Positions 1 through 10,803 are shown, counted from the stretch's first letter. The stretch is 64,000 nt of DNA from Demequina sp. NBRC 110056 (GCF_002090155.1 NZ_BBRM01000002.1:885354-949353), one strand, 5' to 3'. Numbers and translations: made by a program. Notes: a model not told the origin generated them from the sequence alone.

Positions 1-188
1 TCCCAGTGCTCGCGCAGGCGGGTGAGGATCAGCTCGGAGATCGCCTTGCGGCGCTGGTTCCCCGGCACTGACTCGGACGTGAGACGGGCTGCCAGGGCGG
101 CCCGCTCACGCTTGAGGTCCCGCACCCCCTGGGGGTGCGGGACCTCTGCGCGGGGGCCGTCAGGGGCAGTGCCCTTCGGGCCCTCCAT
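1..188 (-). CDS. glnD: PII uridylyl/adenylyltransferase GlnD, N-terminal part (truncated by window edge)
   Basis: Only the first 62 codons are in the window; the gene runs off the left end. GlnD covalently modifies and demodifies the PII protein in response to glutamine. The visible peptide starts MEGPKG and continues with VRDLKRERAALAARL and SVPGNQRRKAISEL, which fits the region before the nucleotidyltransferase domain. The call rests mainly on position: it lies 16 bp downstream of glnK on the same strand, the usual actinobacterial amtB-glnK-glnD order. The ATG at 188 has an AAGGGA-type ribosome site about 12 bases upstream. Codons 15-25 lie inside a perfect palindrome (114-146). No catalytic motif is visible. 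Confidence 0.7.
   Translation of the reverse strand, partial: MEGPKGTAPDGPRAEVPHPQGVRDLKRERAALAARLTSESVPGNQRRKAISELILTRLREHW
114..146. promoter_or_regulatory. 33-nt perfect palindrome in the 5' end of glnD
   Basis: The 16 bases at 114-129 are the exact reverse complement of 131-146, around a single central base. In RNA this would be a very stable GC-rich hairpin of about 15 bp with a 3-nt loop. There is no T-run, so it is not a canonical terminator. It lies inside glnD codons, 40-75 bases after the ATG. It could attenuate transcription or translation of glnD relative to glnK, or protect the amtB-glnK message from 3' decay; that role is inference. Confidence 0.75.
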
Positions 189-204
189 TGATGTGCGGCG
201 TCCC

Positions 205-1793
<1,589 letters not shown>

Positions 1794-1880
1794 TCTGCTT
1801 CTCCTTGATTGGTTCCCTCGCCCCCTCGGCGAGTCATCAGTCACCCTCCCGCAGGAATGTTGCCCCTGAAATGCCCGCGT

Positions 1881-1896
1881 GTTTCGGGACGGTTAC
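1881..1896 (-). promoter_or_regulatory. GlnR-type nitrogen regulator box upstream of amtB
   Basis: Read on the minus strand this is GTAAC-CGTCCC-GAAAC, an exact match to the actinobacterial GlnR half-site pattern GTnAC-N6-GaAAC. It lies about 90 bases upstream of the amtB ATG, where GlnR activates amtB in streptomycetes and mycobacteria under nitrogen limitation. Only one clear box is visible; a second, degenerate partner site was not convincing. GlnR itself is not in the window. Confidence 0.75.
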
Positions 1897-1999
1897 AAGG
1901 AGTGCGTCCGAGTAAAAGGTGTGTTGCGAGGTCCGTGAACGTCCGGTTCACGGGCTCCCGTCGCGGTCGCGCGACGACACGAAGCCCGGGCGCATCGAG

Positions 2000-2362
2000 C
2001 TACGCGTCGACGCTCTCGATCGCGTCGATCAACCAGCCGTCGGCGCCGTCGCGCACGAGGCGGTGCTCGACCTTCTCCACGAGGTGGTCCGTCCCGTCGG
2101 CCGAGGTCTCGGTGGTCTCGACGACCGCACGGTCGCCGACGACCTCGACGCCCGTCACCACGGTCGTCAGGCCCGCGGAGGACTCGAGGTAGTCGGCGGC
2201 GGCCTCGGCGAAGGCCTCACGGTCGCGCAGCCCCAGGTCGTGCCAGAGCGCGGGTGTGGTGAGCTCGAGGAACGCGAGGAAGCTGCCCTCGCGCCAGGCC
2301 TGCTCGTACGCCTCGACCACCTGCGCCGGGGTCATGCCCTCGGGGAGGTCGTCGAGGTTCAC
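2000..2362 (-). CDS. small SnoaL/NTF2-like protein
   Basis: 120 aa. The pattern of an N-terminal helix (TPAQVVEAYEQAWREGSFLAFLELT) followed by strands ending in RDGADGWLIDAIESVDA is that of a small NTF2-like/SnoaL cone fold, often found as a ligand-binding or scaffold domain. No catalytic residues can be assigned. Its start overlaps the ftsY stop by 4 bases (ATGA), so it is translationally coupled to ftsY, but a targeting role is not implied. Its specific function is unknown. Confidence 0.7.
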   Translation of the reverse strand: MNLDDLPEGMTPAQVVEAYEQAWREGSFLAFLELTTPALWHDLGLRDREAFAEAAADYLESSAGLTTVVTGVEVVGDRAVVETTETSADGTDHLVEKVEHRLVRDGADGWLIDAIESVDA

Positions 2363-3507
2363 GCCGCGGTCTCGCCCAGCAGGCCGTCGACGAACTGCTC
2401 CGCGTCGAACGGCGCCAGGTCGTCGGCTCCCTCGCCGAGGCCGATGAGCTTGACCGGCACGCCGAGCTCCCGTTGCACCGCGACGACGATGCCGCCCTTG
2501 GCGGTGCCGTCCATCTTGGTGAGCACGATGCCCGTGACGTTCGCGACCTCGGCGAACACCCGCGCCTGCGTCAGTCCGTTCTGGCCGGTGGTCGCGTCGA
2601 GGACGAGCAGCACCTCCACGGGCGGCGCGACCTTGGACACGACGCGCACGATCTTGCCGAGCTCGTCCATGAGCCCTGCCTTGTTCTGCAGGCGGCCGGC
2701 GGTGTCGATGAGCAGCACGTCGGCGGCGTCGGCGCGCGCCTTGTCGGCCGCCTCGAAGGCCACGGACGCGGGGTCGGCTCCCTCGCGGTCGGAGCGCACG
2801 ACCGGCACCCCGGCGCGCGCGCCCCAGGTCTCGAGCTGGTCGGCTGCTGCGGCGCGGAACGTGTCGGCCGCGCCGAGCACGACCGACCGGTCCTCGGCGA
2901 CGAGGACACGGGCGATCTTGCCGACCGTGGTGGTCTTGCCCACGCCGTTGACTCCCACGACGATGATCGGCTCGTGGGCGCCCTGGCCCGCGGGACCGAG
3001 CGCGAGCGAGCGGTCCATGCTCGGGTCGACGACCTCGACGAGCACCTCCCGCAGCACCGCTCGCGGATCCGCGTCGGGCGTGGCCTTCAGGCGCGCCTTG
3101 AGCGCATCGAGGATGTCGTCGGTCGCGGAGGCGCCCACGTCGGCGAGCAGCAGCGTCTCCTCGAGCTCGTCCCAGTCGTCGTCGCTCAGGCTGCCCTTCG
3201 ACAGCAGGGCGAGGAGGCTCGCGCCCAGGCCGCCGCCGAGGCGGCTGCGCAGGCGGGCGAGGCGCGACTCGGGGGCCTCGGGAGCGGCGGACTTCGGGGC
3301 CGGCGCCGTCGGTGCTGTCGCCGTCGGCGCGGTCGTGCTGGGCGCCGATGCGCTCGTCGGCTTCTCGCCCTCGGCCGGGGTGGTCGGCGGGGCCGACGGG
3401 CCGCGGCGACGGGAGGCGAGCGCGGCGCCGGCACCGCCGACGACGGCGAGCGCGGCGACGATGACGACGACGAGGTCGGCTGAGCCGGGAATCCAGGAGA
3501 CGTCCAT
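2359..3507 (-). CDS. ftsY: signal recognition particle receptor FtsY
   Basis: 382 aa. The SRP-receptor GTPase docks ribosome-Ffh complexes at the membrane for co-translational insertion. An N-terminal membrane helix (residues about 10-31) is followed by an Ala/Pro/Thr-rich linker (about 35-80) and the NG domain. GTPase motifs visible are GVNGVGKTTTVGKIA (about 185-199), DTFRAAAADQL, DTAGRLQNK and TKMDGTAKGG, ending in GLGEGADDLAPFDAEQFVDGLL. The membrane helix replaces the acidic A domain of E. coli FtsY, as usual in actinobacteria. The linker contains one copy of the abundant GCCGATGCGC word. Confidence 0.97.
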   Translation of the reverse strand: MDVSWIPGSADLVVVIVAALAVVGGAGAALASRRRGPSAPPTTPAEGEKPTSASAPSTTAPTATAPTAPAPKSAAPEAPESRLARLRSRLGGGLGASLLALLSKGSLSDDDWDELEETLLLADVGASATDDILDALKARLKATPDADPRAVLREVLVEVVDPSMDRSLALGPAGQGAHEPIIVVGVNGVGKTTTVGKIARVLVAEDRSVVLGAADTFRAAAADQLETWGARAGVPVVRSDREGADPASVAFEAADKARADAADVLLIDTAGRLQNKAGLMDELGKIVRVVSKVAPPVEVLLVLDATTGQNGLTQARVFAEVANVTGIVLTKMDGTAKGGIVVAVQRELGVPVKLIGLGEGADDLAPFDAEQFVDGLLGETAA

Positions 3508-3626
3508 GTCACCAGTGTGTCAGGCGCCGGAGCGTCCGTGAGCGCCGATGCTGCCTCCCACTGCGCGCACGCGCGCCGTGGAGGGGCGTGGAGGTCACCC
3601 TCCGGCCTCGGAACGGTACCGGCAGG

Positions 3627-3739
3627 GGTTGCGCGCTCCGGGTCAGCGGCCGAAAGAACCCAGCTCGCCGGTGACCGGCGCGGGTTGCGTTCCGCGGGTC
3701 AGCGGCCGGCGAGGCCCAGCTCGCCGGTGACCGGCGCGG
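3627..3739. repeat. two tandem copies of a ~56-bp repeat
   Basis: Bases 3627-3683 and 3683-3739 are near copies: both run from GGTTGCG through GGGTCAGCGGCC to CAGCTCGCCGGTGACCGGCG. The right copy encodes the C-terminus and stop of the 3699-4061 gene; the left copy lies just past the stop. This looks like a recent tandem duplication of the 3' end of the gene. The shared GCCGGTGACCGGC core is itself a palindrome that could form a terminator-like hairpin. Confidence 0.8.
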
Positions 3740-4061
3740 CCTCCTCGCGGCTGTCGCGCAGCGCGGCGGCGCGGGCGTTCACGGCGTCGATCGCGTGCAC
3801 CGTCGCATCGGCGGCCCACACGCCGGCGCGGGTGCCGGGCGCGGGGCGGTCGGGGACGGACGCGACATCCGACACCAGGCTCCAGTCGGGCTCCGGCCGC
3901 GGAGCGGGCGCGAGGATCTCGTCGGCGCTGCCGCGCGGGCGCACGCCGAACGCGAGACGCGCGAGGTGACGGCCGCGTCCCTCAGCGAAGCCCGCGACGA
4001 CCATGACGGCCACGGCGAGGACGATGATGAGCACCAGGATGCCGGCGACAGACGAGAACAC
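3699..4061 (-). CDS. hypothetical single-pass membrane protein
   Basis: 120 aa. Residues about 5-25 (VAGILVLIIVLAVAVMVVAGF) form one membrane helix. The remaining about 90 residues are Ala/Pro/Arg-rich and look flexible and cytosolic or surface-exposed, with no recognised domain. The gene is divergent from the repeat-containing membrane-anchored protein at 4211, and the 150 bases between them must hold both promoters. The last codons lie in a tandemly duplicated 56-bp repeat, so the C-terminus may be recent. Function unknown. Confidence 0.6.
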   Translation of the reverse strand: MFSSVAGILVLIIVLAVAVMVVAGFAEGRGRHLARLAFGVRPRGSADEILAPAPRPEPDWSLVSDVASVPDRPAPGTRAGVWAADATVHAIDAVNARAAALRDSREEAAPVTGELGLAGR

Positions 4062-4210
4062 TGCACTCCTCCAGGAAGACAGGACAATACGGACGGATTG
4101 TTGCTCTCCGTCGAACTCAGAATCAACTCAGAATGGGGCCCGCGCGACGGGTCCGGGACCGGCCCGGGAGTCGTGACGGGAGCGCCGCGTCGAGCGGCTA
4201 CCCTCCCACC

Positions 4211-5440
4211 ATGGACAACGCTCAGCGGACCCCCAGACGTTGGGTGTGGCCGGCGGCGATCGCGCTCGCGGTGGTCGGCGCGACGGCCGTGATCTGGCTC
4301 CTCGCGCGACCCGCGGGTGAGGTGGCGCCGAGCCCATCGGCGTCGCCCGTGGCGGACGATGCCTGCGGCGGCATCGACGCCTATCCTATCGAACTCGACA
4401 CGCAGGTGGTCGAGCCCGAGCCCCGCACATGCTTCGTGATCGAAGAGGCGCTGCAGGTCACCGTCGGCGCCGCCGCGCTCGAGGAGGGCGCGAACCTCAC
4501 CGTCACGCTGCTCGACGCGGACCTGACCGAGCTCACGGCCGCGACCAGCGAGCCCGGCTGGGACCCCGAGGTGGGGATCACGCTCGACCCGGGCGTGTAC
4601 GTCATCGAGGTCTCGAGCACCGAGGACCCGCTGCCGCCGTTCCTGATCTACACGGCGACCTTCCCCGCCGGCAGCGACGGCGAGCCCACCGAGGAGGCAG
4701 CCGCCGACCTACCCTCTGTCGAGGCGTGCGGCGACACGGTGCCGTGGGTCGCGGACGACGCGCCCCTGACCGTGGAGGGCGCCGATGCGGCCACCTACGC
4801 CTGCGTCGACGTCACCGCGGCATCGTTCGTCAAGCTGGGGCTGGCCTCCGAGGACCCGTCCGACGAGGAGTCGCCCGACCTGCAGCTCGCGCTGTACGAC
4901 GCCGACGGCACGCTCGTGCGCTCGGCCGACGACGAGCTCGGGTTCGACCCGGAGATGTCGCTCGACCTCGACCCCGGCACCTACCTGCTCGAGGCCACGG
5001 CATGGTTCGACGTGCCGCCGGGCGCGTTCGAGATCTACGTCGACGACGACGCGGACCTGTTCCGCAGCGCCGACGTGACCTCGCTGCACGCCGACGTCAC
5101 GGAGCAGACCTGCGCCGACGCCGCGCCCCTGGTGGTCGGCGATGCGATCACCGTGGAGGGTGAGGTCACATATCTGTGCCTCACCACCGGCGAGACCGAC
5201 CGCGTGGCGATCGAGGCGGCCACGCTCACGGACCAGGACCTGGTGCTCGAGGTCATCGGCTTCGACGCGGGCGCGCCGTACCGGATCGCGTGGGCCGACG
5301 AGAACCCCGAGATCGACGTGCTCGCGAACTTCGACCCGCGCATCGACCAGACGCTCCCGGCCGGGACCTGGCTGGTCGCCGTGACGACCTACTTCGCGGG
5401 CACGGCTGCCGACTACGACATCCGCGTCGAAGCGCCGTAG
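4211..5440 (+). CDS. membrane-anchored protein with three pre-peptidase (PPC)-like repeats
   Basis: 409 aa. An N-terminal anchor helix (about residues 12-33, VWPAAIALAVVGATAVIWLLA) is followed by three homologous beta-rich units of about 105-125 residues. Each begins with an Asp/Cys-containing segment (ACGDTVPWVADDAPLTVEG; TCADAAPLVVGDAITVEG), has a second Cys before a strand, and ends with a 'LDPGTYLLEA/LPAGTWLVAV' hairpin. This is the layout of PPC-type beta sandwiches. The paired Cys in each unit suggest one disulfide each. It is strongly acidic and no catalytic site is visible, so an adhesin or binding role outside the cell is inferred. I chose the ATG at 4211 because it immediately precedes the basic-then-hydrophobic N-terminus. 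Confidence 0.65.
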   Translation: MDNAQRTPRRWVWPAAIALAVVGATAVIWLLARPAGEVAPSPSASPVADDACGGIDAYPIELDTQVVEPEPRTCFVIEEALQVTVGAAALEEGANLTVTLLDADLTELTAATSEPGWDPEVGITLDPGVYVIEVSSTEDPLPPFLIYTATFPAGSDGEPTEEAAADLPSVEACGDTVPWVADDAPLTVEGADAATYACVDVTAASFVKLGLASEDPSDEESPDLQLALYDADGTLVRSADDELGFDPEMSLDLDPGTYLLEATAWFDVPPGAFEIYVDDDADLFRSADVTSLHADVTEQTCADAAPLVVGDAITVEGEVTYLCLTTGETDRVAIEAATLTDQDLVLEVIGFDAGAPYRIAWADENPEIDVLANFDPRIDQTLPAGTWLVAVTTYFAGTAADYDIRVEAP

Positions 5441-5446
5441 CCGTCA

Positions 5447-5472
5447 CGCCGCCGCCGTCGGCTCAGGCGGCG
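5447..5472. terminator. possible bidirectional hairpin between convergent genes
   Basis: CGCCGCC at 5447-5453 can pair with GGCGGCG at 5466-5472. It sits in the 22-base gap between the convergent stops at 5440 and 5463 and runs into the last codons of smc. There is no T-run; this is a weak candidate based on position and pairing. Confidence 0.35.
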
Positions 5473-8400
5473 CCCTCGTCCTTGAGCCGCTGGCTGATGA
5501 CCGTCGTCACGCCGTCGCCGCGCATCGTCACGCCGTAGAGCGCATCCGCGATCTCCATGGTGCGCTTCTGGTGCGTGATGACGATGAGCTGGCTGTCCTC
5601 CTGGAGCTCCGTGAAGATCTCCAGCAGGCGGCCGAGGTTCGCGTCGTCGAGCGCCGCCTCGACCTCGTCCATGACGTAGAAGGGGCTGGGGCGCGCCTTG
5701 AAGATCGCCACCAGCAGCGCCACCGCCGTGAGGGAGCGCTCGCCGCCGGACAGCAGCGACAGGCGCTTGACCTTCTTTCCGGCGGGCCGCGCCTCGACCT
5801 CGATGCCGGTCTCGAGCATGTTCTTGGGGTCGGTGAGCACGAGCTTGCCCTCGCCGCCGGGGAACAGCCGGGGGAAGATGCGGTCGAACTGGCGCTTGGT
5901 GTCGTCGAAGGCCTCGACGAAGATCTTCTCGACGCGTTCGTCGATCTCGCGGACGATCTCGAGGAGGTCCTCGCGCGACCTCTTGATGTCGCTCAGCTGC
6001 GTCTGGAGGAACGTGTGGCGCTCCTCGAGCGCGGCGAACTCCTCGAGCGCGAGCGGGTTGACCTGGCCCAGCTGGCGCATCTCGCGCTCGGCGACCCGCA
6101 GGCGCTTCTCCTGCCGCTCACGGACGTACGGCTCGGTGGGCTGCTCCCCCGACTCGGGGTCCGGCTCTTCTGCGGTCAGCGGCACGGGCAGGTGGGGACC
6201 GTACTCCTCGACCAGCTGGGAGGGGTCCATCGACAGCTCGTCGACCGAGCGCTGCTCCAGCTGCTCGAGGCGCACCTGCTGCTGCGCGCGGGCGACCTCG
6301 TCGCGGTGCGCGTCGTCGGTGAGCCGGCGCTGCTCGTCGGCGTGCTGCTCCACGAGCTGGCGCACCTGGGACAGCTCGGAGGTGCGCTCCGAGCGCGCCT
6401 CCTCCGCCGCCGCCCTGGCGTCGTCCGCCTTGGCGACGGACACGTCGATGGCGGCGAGCGCATCGGCCGTCCCGGCGATCACCTCGCGGGCCGCCTGAGC
6501 CTGACGTTCGCGGCGCTTCGCGGCCTCCTCGGCGCGGGCGCGGGCGTCGCGCTCGGCCACCACGGCCCGCTCGAGCGACTCGGCGCGCGCGGCGAGCGCG
6601 CGGGCGCGCTCCTCGGCGGTGCGCAGGGCGAGCCGGGCCTCGGTCTCGCGGGCGCGCGACGCGCGGGCCTCGGCCTCGTCGTCGTCGCGCTGGGACTGGG
6701 CGTCCTTGGTGTCGGACTCGGTCTGCTCGGGCTCCGCCTGCGCGGCGGCGAGGCGCTCGGCGAGGCTCTTGAGCTCGTCGGACTGCTCGGCCATGCGCTC
6801 CTGCGCCGCGACGATCTGGCTCTGCAGGCGCTCGCCGTCGGCCTTCGCCGCCCGCGCGGACGCACCCAGGTGGCCCAGCTGCTCGGCGACCGCTGACATG
6901 CGCGCGTCGGACTCGTTGAGGCGCTCGAGCGTCATCTCGAAGCGGGTGCGGGCCTGCGATGCCCGCTCCTCGGCGGCGCGGATCTCGAACGTCGTGGTCT
7001 CGACCGTCGCCGTCGCGGCGTCGCGCTTGGCCTTGGCCTCGTCGTGCGCGGCCTGCATGTGCAACACGCTGGGGGCGTCGCCCGCGCCGCCGGAGGCGTT
7101 CTGCGAGCTCAGCAGGTCGCCGCGGCGGGTGACCGCCACCACCTCGCGGTGCGCCCCGACCAAGGAGCGCGCGGCGGCGAGGTCGTCCACGACCACGACG
7201 CCCGACAGGGAGGCGCGGACGGTGTCCACGATGCCCGCGGGCCCGGAGACGAGCTCCGACGCCCACGCCGCGCCGGACGGCAGCGCGATCGCCGGGTTCG
7301 TGACCGTGGCGGAGCTGTCGGCCACGACGAACCGCGCGCGGCCCGCGTCCTCGTCGCGCAGCCACCGGATCGCGTCGACGGCGTCCTCGACCGAGTCGAC
7401 GGCGAGCGCGTCGGCGAGCGCGCCGAGCGCCGCGGCGATCGCGTCCTCGGCCTCTGCCCCCACCTCGATGAGCGCCGCGACCGTGCCACGGACGGACTTC
7501 GATCCGGCGGCGAGCAGCGCCCCGGCACCGTCCTTGCGGGCGAGGGACATGTCGAGCGCCTCGACCTTCGCGGCCCAGGTGTCGCGCTCGCGCATCGCGG
7601 CGTTGAGGGCGTCCTTGAGGGTCTCGAGCGCGGTCTTGGCCTCGTCCCACTCCTCGGTCGCGGCCTCGTGCGCGTCGTCGAGGTCCTCCTCGCCCTCCTC
7701 GACGGACGCGACCTGCGTCTCGAGGTGCTGGAACTCGGTGGTCGCCTCGTGGGCGCGTCGCTCGGCGTCGGCGAGGCCCTCGCGCAGGCGGCCGATCTCC
7801 GCCTCCGCGGCCTCGACGCGGCTGCGGCGTGCGGCCACGTCGCCGGCCAGGCGAGCGACGCCCTCGCGGCGGTCAGCCACGGAGCGCAGCAGGTTGGCGA
7901 GGTGACGCTCGGAGGCGAGCGCGGTCTCCTCGGCCTCGGCGCGGGCGGCCTCGGCGCCCTCGAGCGCCGTCGCGGCCTGGGCGACCTCGGCGTCGAGCTC
8001 CGCCTTCGCGTCGCGCGCCCGCTCGAGCTGCTCGTCCAGGTCGACGAGGTCGGTCGGAGGCGCCTCGTGCGCGACGCCGCCGAGCATGCGCAGGCGCTCC
8101 TCGGCGAGACCCGACAGGTTGCGCAGGCGCTCGCGGATGGCGCTCAGTCGGTAGTACGTGTCGTTCGCCTTGGTGAGGGCGGGCGTCGCCTCGGCCGATG
8201 CGCGCTCGAGGTCGGCGAGTCGTGCACGGGCGTCTCCGAGCGCCTTCTCTACCTCGGCCTTGCGCTGGTTGAGGGCGGTCTCGTCGGCCTGCTCCTGCTC
8301 GAGCGTCGCCTGCAGCTGGGCGAGGTCGTCGGCCAGCAGCCTCGCGCGCGCGTCGCGCAGGTCGATCTGGATGCGCTGCGCGGCACGAGCGACCTCGGCC

Positions 8401-9023
8401 TGCTTGCCGAGCGGTCCCAGCTGACGGCGGATCTCCGCCGTGAGGTCCTGCACGCGGGTGAGGTTGCCCTGCATCGCGTCGAGCTTGCGCAGCGCCTTGT
8501 CCTTGCGGCGGCGGTGCTTGAGGATGCCCGCGGCCTCCTCGATGAAGTGGCGGCGGTCCTCGGGGGTGGCGCGCAGCACCGCGTCGAGCTGGCCCTGGCC
8601 GACGATGACGTGCATCTCGCGACCCAGCCCGGAGTCCGACAGCAGCTCCTGGATGTCGAGCAGGCGGCAGCTCGAACCGTTGATCGCGTACTCCGAGCCG
8701 CCCGACCTGAACAGGGTGCGGGTGATCGTCACCTCGGTGTAGTCGATCGGCAGCGCGCCGTCGGTGTTGTCGATCGTGAGCGACACCTCGGCGCGGCCGA
8801 GCGGCGCGCGGCCGGACGTGCCGGCGAAGATGACGTCGTCCATCTTGCCGCCGCGCAGCGTCTTGGCACCCTGCTCGCCCATGACCCACGCGAGCGCGTC
8901 GACCACGTTGGACTTGCCGGAGCCGTTGGGCCCCACCACGCACGTGACGCCCGGCTCGAAGTCGAGGGTCGTGGCGGACGCGAACGACTTGAAGCCGCGC
9001 AGCGTCAGCGTCTTGAGGTGCAC
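5463..9023 (-). CDS. smc: chromosome segregation/condensation ATPase SMC
   Basis: 1186 aa, full length. SMC dimers with ScpA/ScpB compact and resolve chromosomes. The Walker A GPNGSGKSN is at about residues 32-40 after MHLKTLTLRGFKSFA. Long Ala/Glu/Arg coiled coils flank a hinge (about 505-640, around VRGTVAALIEVGAEAEDAIAAAL). The C-terminal head has the ABC signature LLSGGERSLTAVALL and Walker B FYVMDEVEAALDD. Its right neighbours on the same strand are ndk and a UPF0114 gene, with ftsY to the left beyond the convergent 4211 gene. One GCCGATGCGC word lies in the coiled-coil part. Confidence 0.98.
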   Translation of the reverse strand: MHLKTLTLRGFKSFASATTLDFEPGVTCVVGPNGSGKSNVVDALAWVMGEQGAKTLRGGKMDDVIFAGTSGRAPLGRAEVSLTIDNTDGALPIDYTEVTITRTLFRSGGSEYAINGSSCRLLDIQELLSDSGLGREMHVIVGQGQLDAVLRATPEDRRHFIEEAAGILKHRRRKDKALRKLDAMQGNLTRVQDLTAEIRRQLGPLGKQAEVARAAQRIQIDLRDARARLLADDLAQLQATLEQEQADETALNQRKAEVEKALGDARARLADLERASAEATPALTKANDTYYRLSAIRERLRNLSGLAEERLRMLGGVAHEAPPTDLVDLDEQLERARDAKAELDAEVAQAATALEGAEAARAEAEETALASERHLANLLRSVADRREGVARLAGDVAARRSRVEAAEAEIGRLREGLADAERRAHEATTEFQHLETQVASVEEGEEDLDDAHEAATEEWDEAKTALETLKDALNAAMRERDTWAAKVEALDMSLARKDGAGALLAAGSKSVRGTVAALIEVGAEAEDAIAAALGALADALAVDSVEDAVDAIRWLRDEDAGRARFVVADSSATVTNPAIALPSGAAWASELVSGPAGIVDTVRASLSGVVVVDDLAAARSLVGAHREVVAVTRRGDLLSSQNASGGAGDAPSVLHMQAAHDEAKAKRDAATATVETTTFEIRAAEERASQARTRFEMTLERLNESDARMSAVAEQLGHLGASARAAKADGERLQSQIVAAQERMAEQSDELKSLAERLAAAQAEPEQTESDTKDAQSQRDDDEAEARASRARETEARLALRTAEERARALAARAESLERAVVAERDARARAEEAAKRRERQAQAAREVIAGTADALAAIDVSVAKADDARAAAEEARSERTSELSQVRQLVEQHADEQRRLTDDAHRDEVARAQQQVRLEQLEQRSVDELSMDPSQLVEEYGPHLPVPLTAEEPDPESGEQPTEPYVRERQEKRLRVAEREMRQLGQVNPLALEEFAALEERHTFLQTQLSDIKRSREDLLEIVREIDERVEKIFVEAFDDTKRQFDRIFPRLFPGGEGKLVLTDPKNMLETGIEVEARPAGKKVKRLSLLSGGERSLTAVALLVAIFKARPSPFYVMDEVEAALDDANLGRLLEIFTELQEDSQLIVITHQKRTMEIADALYGVTMRGDGVTTVISQRLKDEGAA

Positions 9024-9088
9024 GCGCTCAGCCTAGGGGACCAGGCACGAAAGGTGACGAGGCCACCCCGCCTGCACGCGCATCGGCG

Positions 9089-9703
9089 CTACTTGGCGTC
9101 GGAGGCGGACACGGCCGCCTCCTCCGTCAGGGCTTCCGGGTTCAAGCCCTTCGCCTTGAGCTTGGTGTCCATGAGCAGCGCCTGGCGCTTGGCGCCCCAG
9201 TAGTCCATGACCGCGAACAACACGCCCGAGATGACGAAGGTGAAGTGCAGGCCGATGCGCCAACCGACAGCCTCGTAGTCCATGGGCTTGCCGCCCTCGG
9301 GGTCGGCGTCGACGAAGTCCTTCAGCAGCAGGATCACCGAGATGGCGACGAGCGAGCCGATCAGCTTCATCTTGAGGCCCGAGAAGTCGACGGTGCCCAT
9401 CCACGACGGGCGGTCCTCGGAGCCCTCGGCGACCTTGATCTTCGAGACGAAGTTCTCGTAGCCCGCGAAGATCACGATGAGGATGAGGTTGCCCAGCAGG
9501 GCGATGTCGATGAGCGTGAGGATCTCGACGGTGACGTCCTCGGCGGTCTTCGACAGCGTGAAGGTATCGATCATGTACCAGAGCTGCGAGAAAAACTTGA
9601 TGCCGACCATCACGAGGCCGACGAGCAGCCCGACGTAGAGAGGCGCGAGCAGCCACCGGCTGGCGAACAGGCTCCTCTCGAGCCCATCCTCGAACCTGCT
9701 CAC
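9089..9703 (-). CDS. UPF0114 (YqhA-like) membrane protein
   Basis: 204 aa. It opens [29 protein letters not shown], characteristic of the UPF0114/YqhA family, and has four hydrophobic helices. The [22 protein letters not shown] and [22 protein letters not shown] segments are family hallmarks. Biochemical function is not established for the family. The GTG start at 9703 shares four bases with the ndk stop (GTGA), implying coupled translation. The C-terminal tail about 30 residues after the last helix is charged. Confidence 0.88.
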   Translation of the reverse strand: MSRFEDGLERSLFASRWLLAPLYVGLLVGLVMVGIKFFSQLWYMIDTFTLSKTAEDVTVEILTLIDIALLGNLILIVIFAGYENFVSKIKVAEGSEDRPSWMGTVDFSGLKMKLIGSLVAISVILLLKDFVDADPEGGKPMDYEAVGWRIGLHFTFVISGVLFAVMDYWGAKRQALLMDTKLKAKGLNPEALTEEAAVSASDAK

Positions 9704-10122
9704 GCGAGGCCCGGGAACCAGATCGAGATCTCGCGGGCGGCCGACTCCTCCGAGTCCGAGCCGTGCACGAGGTTCTGGAGGACCTTGGTGGGCCACTGGC
9801 GGCCCAAGTCGCCGCGGATGGTGCCGGGCGCGGCCGTCGTGGGGTCCGTGGCACCCGCGAGCGAGCGGAAGCCCTCGATGACGCGCTCGCCCTCGGCGAC
9901 CACGGCGAGCGTGGGGCCGGACAGCATGAACTCGACGAGCGGCTCGTAGAAGGGCTTGCCGACGTGCTCGGCGTAGTGCTGCTCGAGCAGCTCGGGGGTC
10001 GCCTGGCGCAGCTCGACGGCCACGAGCGTGTAGCCCTTGGCCTCGATGCGGCGCAGGATCTCTCCCGACAGTCCGCGCTGGACGCCGTCGGGCTTGACGA
10101 GGATGAGGGTGCGTTCCGTCAT
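9700..10122 (-). CDS. ndk: nucleoside diphosphate kinase
   Basis: 140 aa. It transfers the gamma phosphate of ATP to nucleoside diphosphates through a phospho-histidine. It opens [21 protein letters not shown], and the active-site motif [17 protein letters not shown] contains the catalytic His (H120). All usual NDK blocks are present and the length is normal. It heads a two-gene unit with the overlapping UPF0114 gene. Confidence 0.98.
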   Translation of the reverse strand: MTERTLILVKPDGVQRGLSGEILRRIEAKGYTLVAVELRQATPELLEQHYAEHVGKPFYEPLVEFMLSGPTLAVVAEGERVIEGFRSLAGATDPTTAAPGTIRGDLGRQWPTKVLQNLVHGSDSEESAAREISIWFPGLA

Positions 10123-10198
10123 GGCGCACAGCCTAAGGGGTGGCCGGCCGGGTCGCGCACGCGTACGGGCGCGGTCGTGCGCAGCACCGCTGCCCGGC

Positions 10199-10606
10199 TC
10201 ACGCCACGAGGTCTGCGAGCGCCTCGCGGTAGGACTCGAGCACCGCGCCGAAGGGGGTGCGCAGCTCGTCGAGGGTCTCGAGCGCGTCGTGGATCGTCAG
10301 GTGCGGGTCGTCCAGCCGGGTCATGGCCGCCTCGGCGTGCGTCCGTGCCTGCCGGTAGCGCGGGCAGGTGGCGGCGACGGTGGATGTCGCCCCCAGCCGG
10401 TCGAGTCGCTCGAACGCGTGCCGGTAGGCGCCGATCGCGCCCGGTAGCCGCGTCGAGAACTGGACGCGCGTCGTGCGCGCCTCGGGCGTGCCGCGATCGT
10501 GACGGGCGCCCGACACTCGCTTGATGCTGACGTCGACGGAGCGCTCGACCAGCTCGAGCTCGACCAGAGCGAGCCGCGCGGCGCGTCGGGTTCGCCAGCC
10601 ACTCAT
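10199..10606 (-). CDS. hypothetical protein
   Basis: 135 aa from the ATG at 10606 ([30 protein letters not shown]); an in-frame start 29 residues earlier is less likely because that extension is Arg/Pro-rich and unstructured-looking. The product looks alpha-helical and soluble and ends with a helix ([16 protein letters not shown]). No family is recognised. It lies 76 bases upstream of ndk on the same strand and is divergent from apt. It may be a real lineage-specific gene, but coding support is moderate. Confidence 0.45.
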   Translation of the reverse strand: MSGWRTRRAARLALVELELVERSVDVSIKRVSGARHDRGTPEARTTRVQFSTRLPGAIGAYRHAFERLDRLGATSTVAATCPRYRQARTHAEAAMTRLDDPHLTIHDALETLDELRTPFGAVLESYREALADLVA

Positions 10607-10803
10607 GACGCCGCGACTCCGGGGGTCCTGCGGGCCGCCGGTCCGAGGCGTCCGCGCGACGGCGCCATCCCGAGTCTTCGCGCACACGCGCATGCACCGA
10701 TCATGTCCCCACCCCCGAGGTTCGATGTGGCGCCAGGCTAGCGAGAACCCCCTGTTACGTCCAGGGTTTCCCGCGAGGACGCCGCGGGTGGGAGCATGGT
10801 GGC

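Noticed and set aside
7044..9203. 719-codon plus-strand frame opposite smc
   Set aside because: Antisense shadow of a clear SMC protein; repetitive Arg/Gly/Leu composition and no ribosome site.
9089..10129. 346-residue reading starting upstream of ndk
   Set aside because: The first 142 codons are an out-of-frame reading of ndk; the real gene is the UPF0114 protein from the GTG at 9703.
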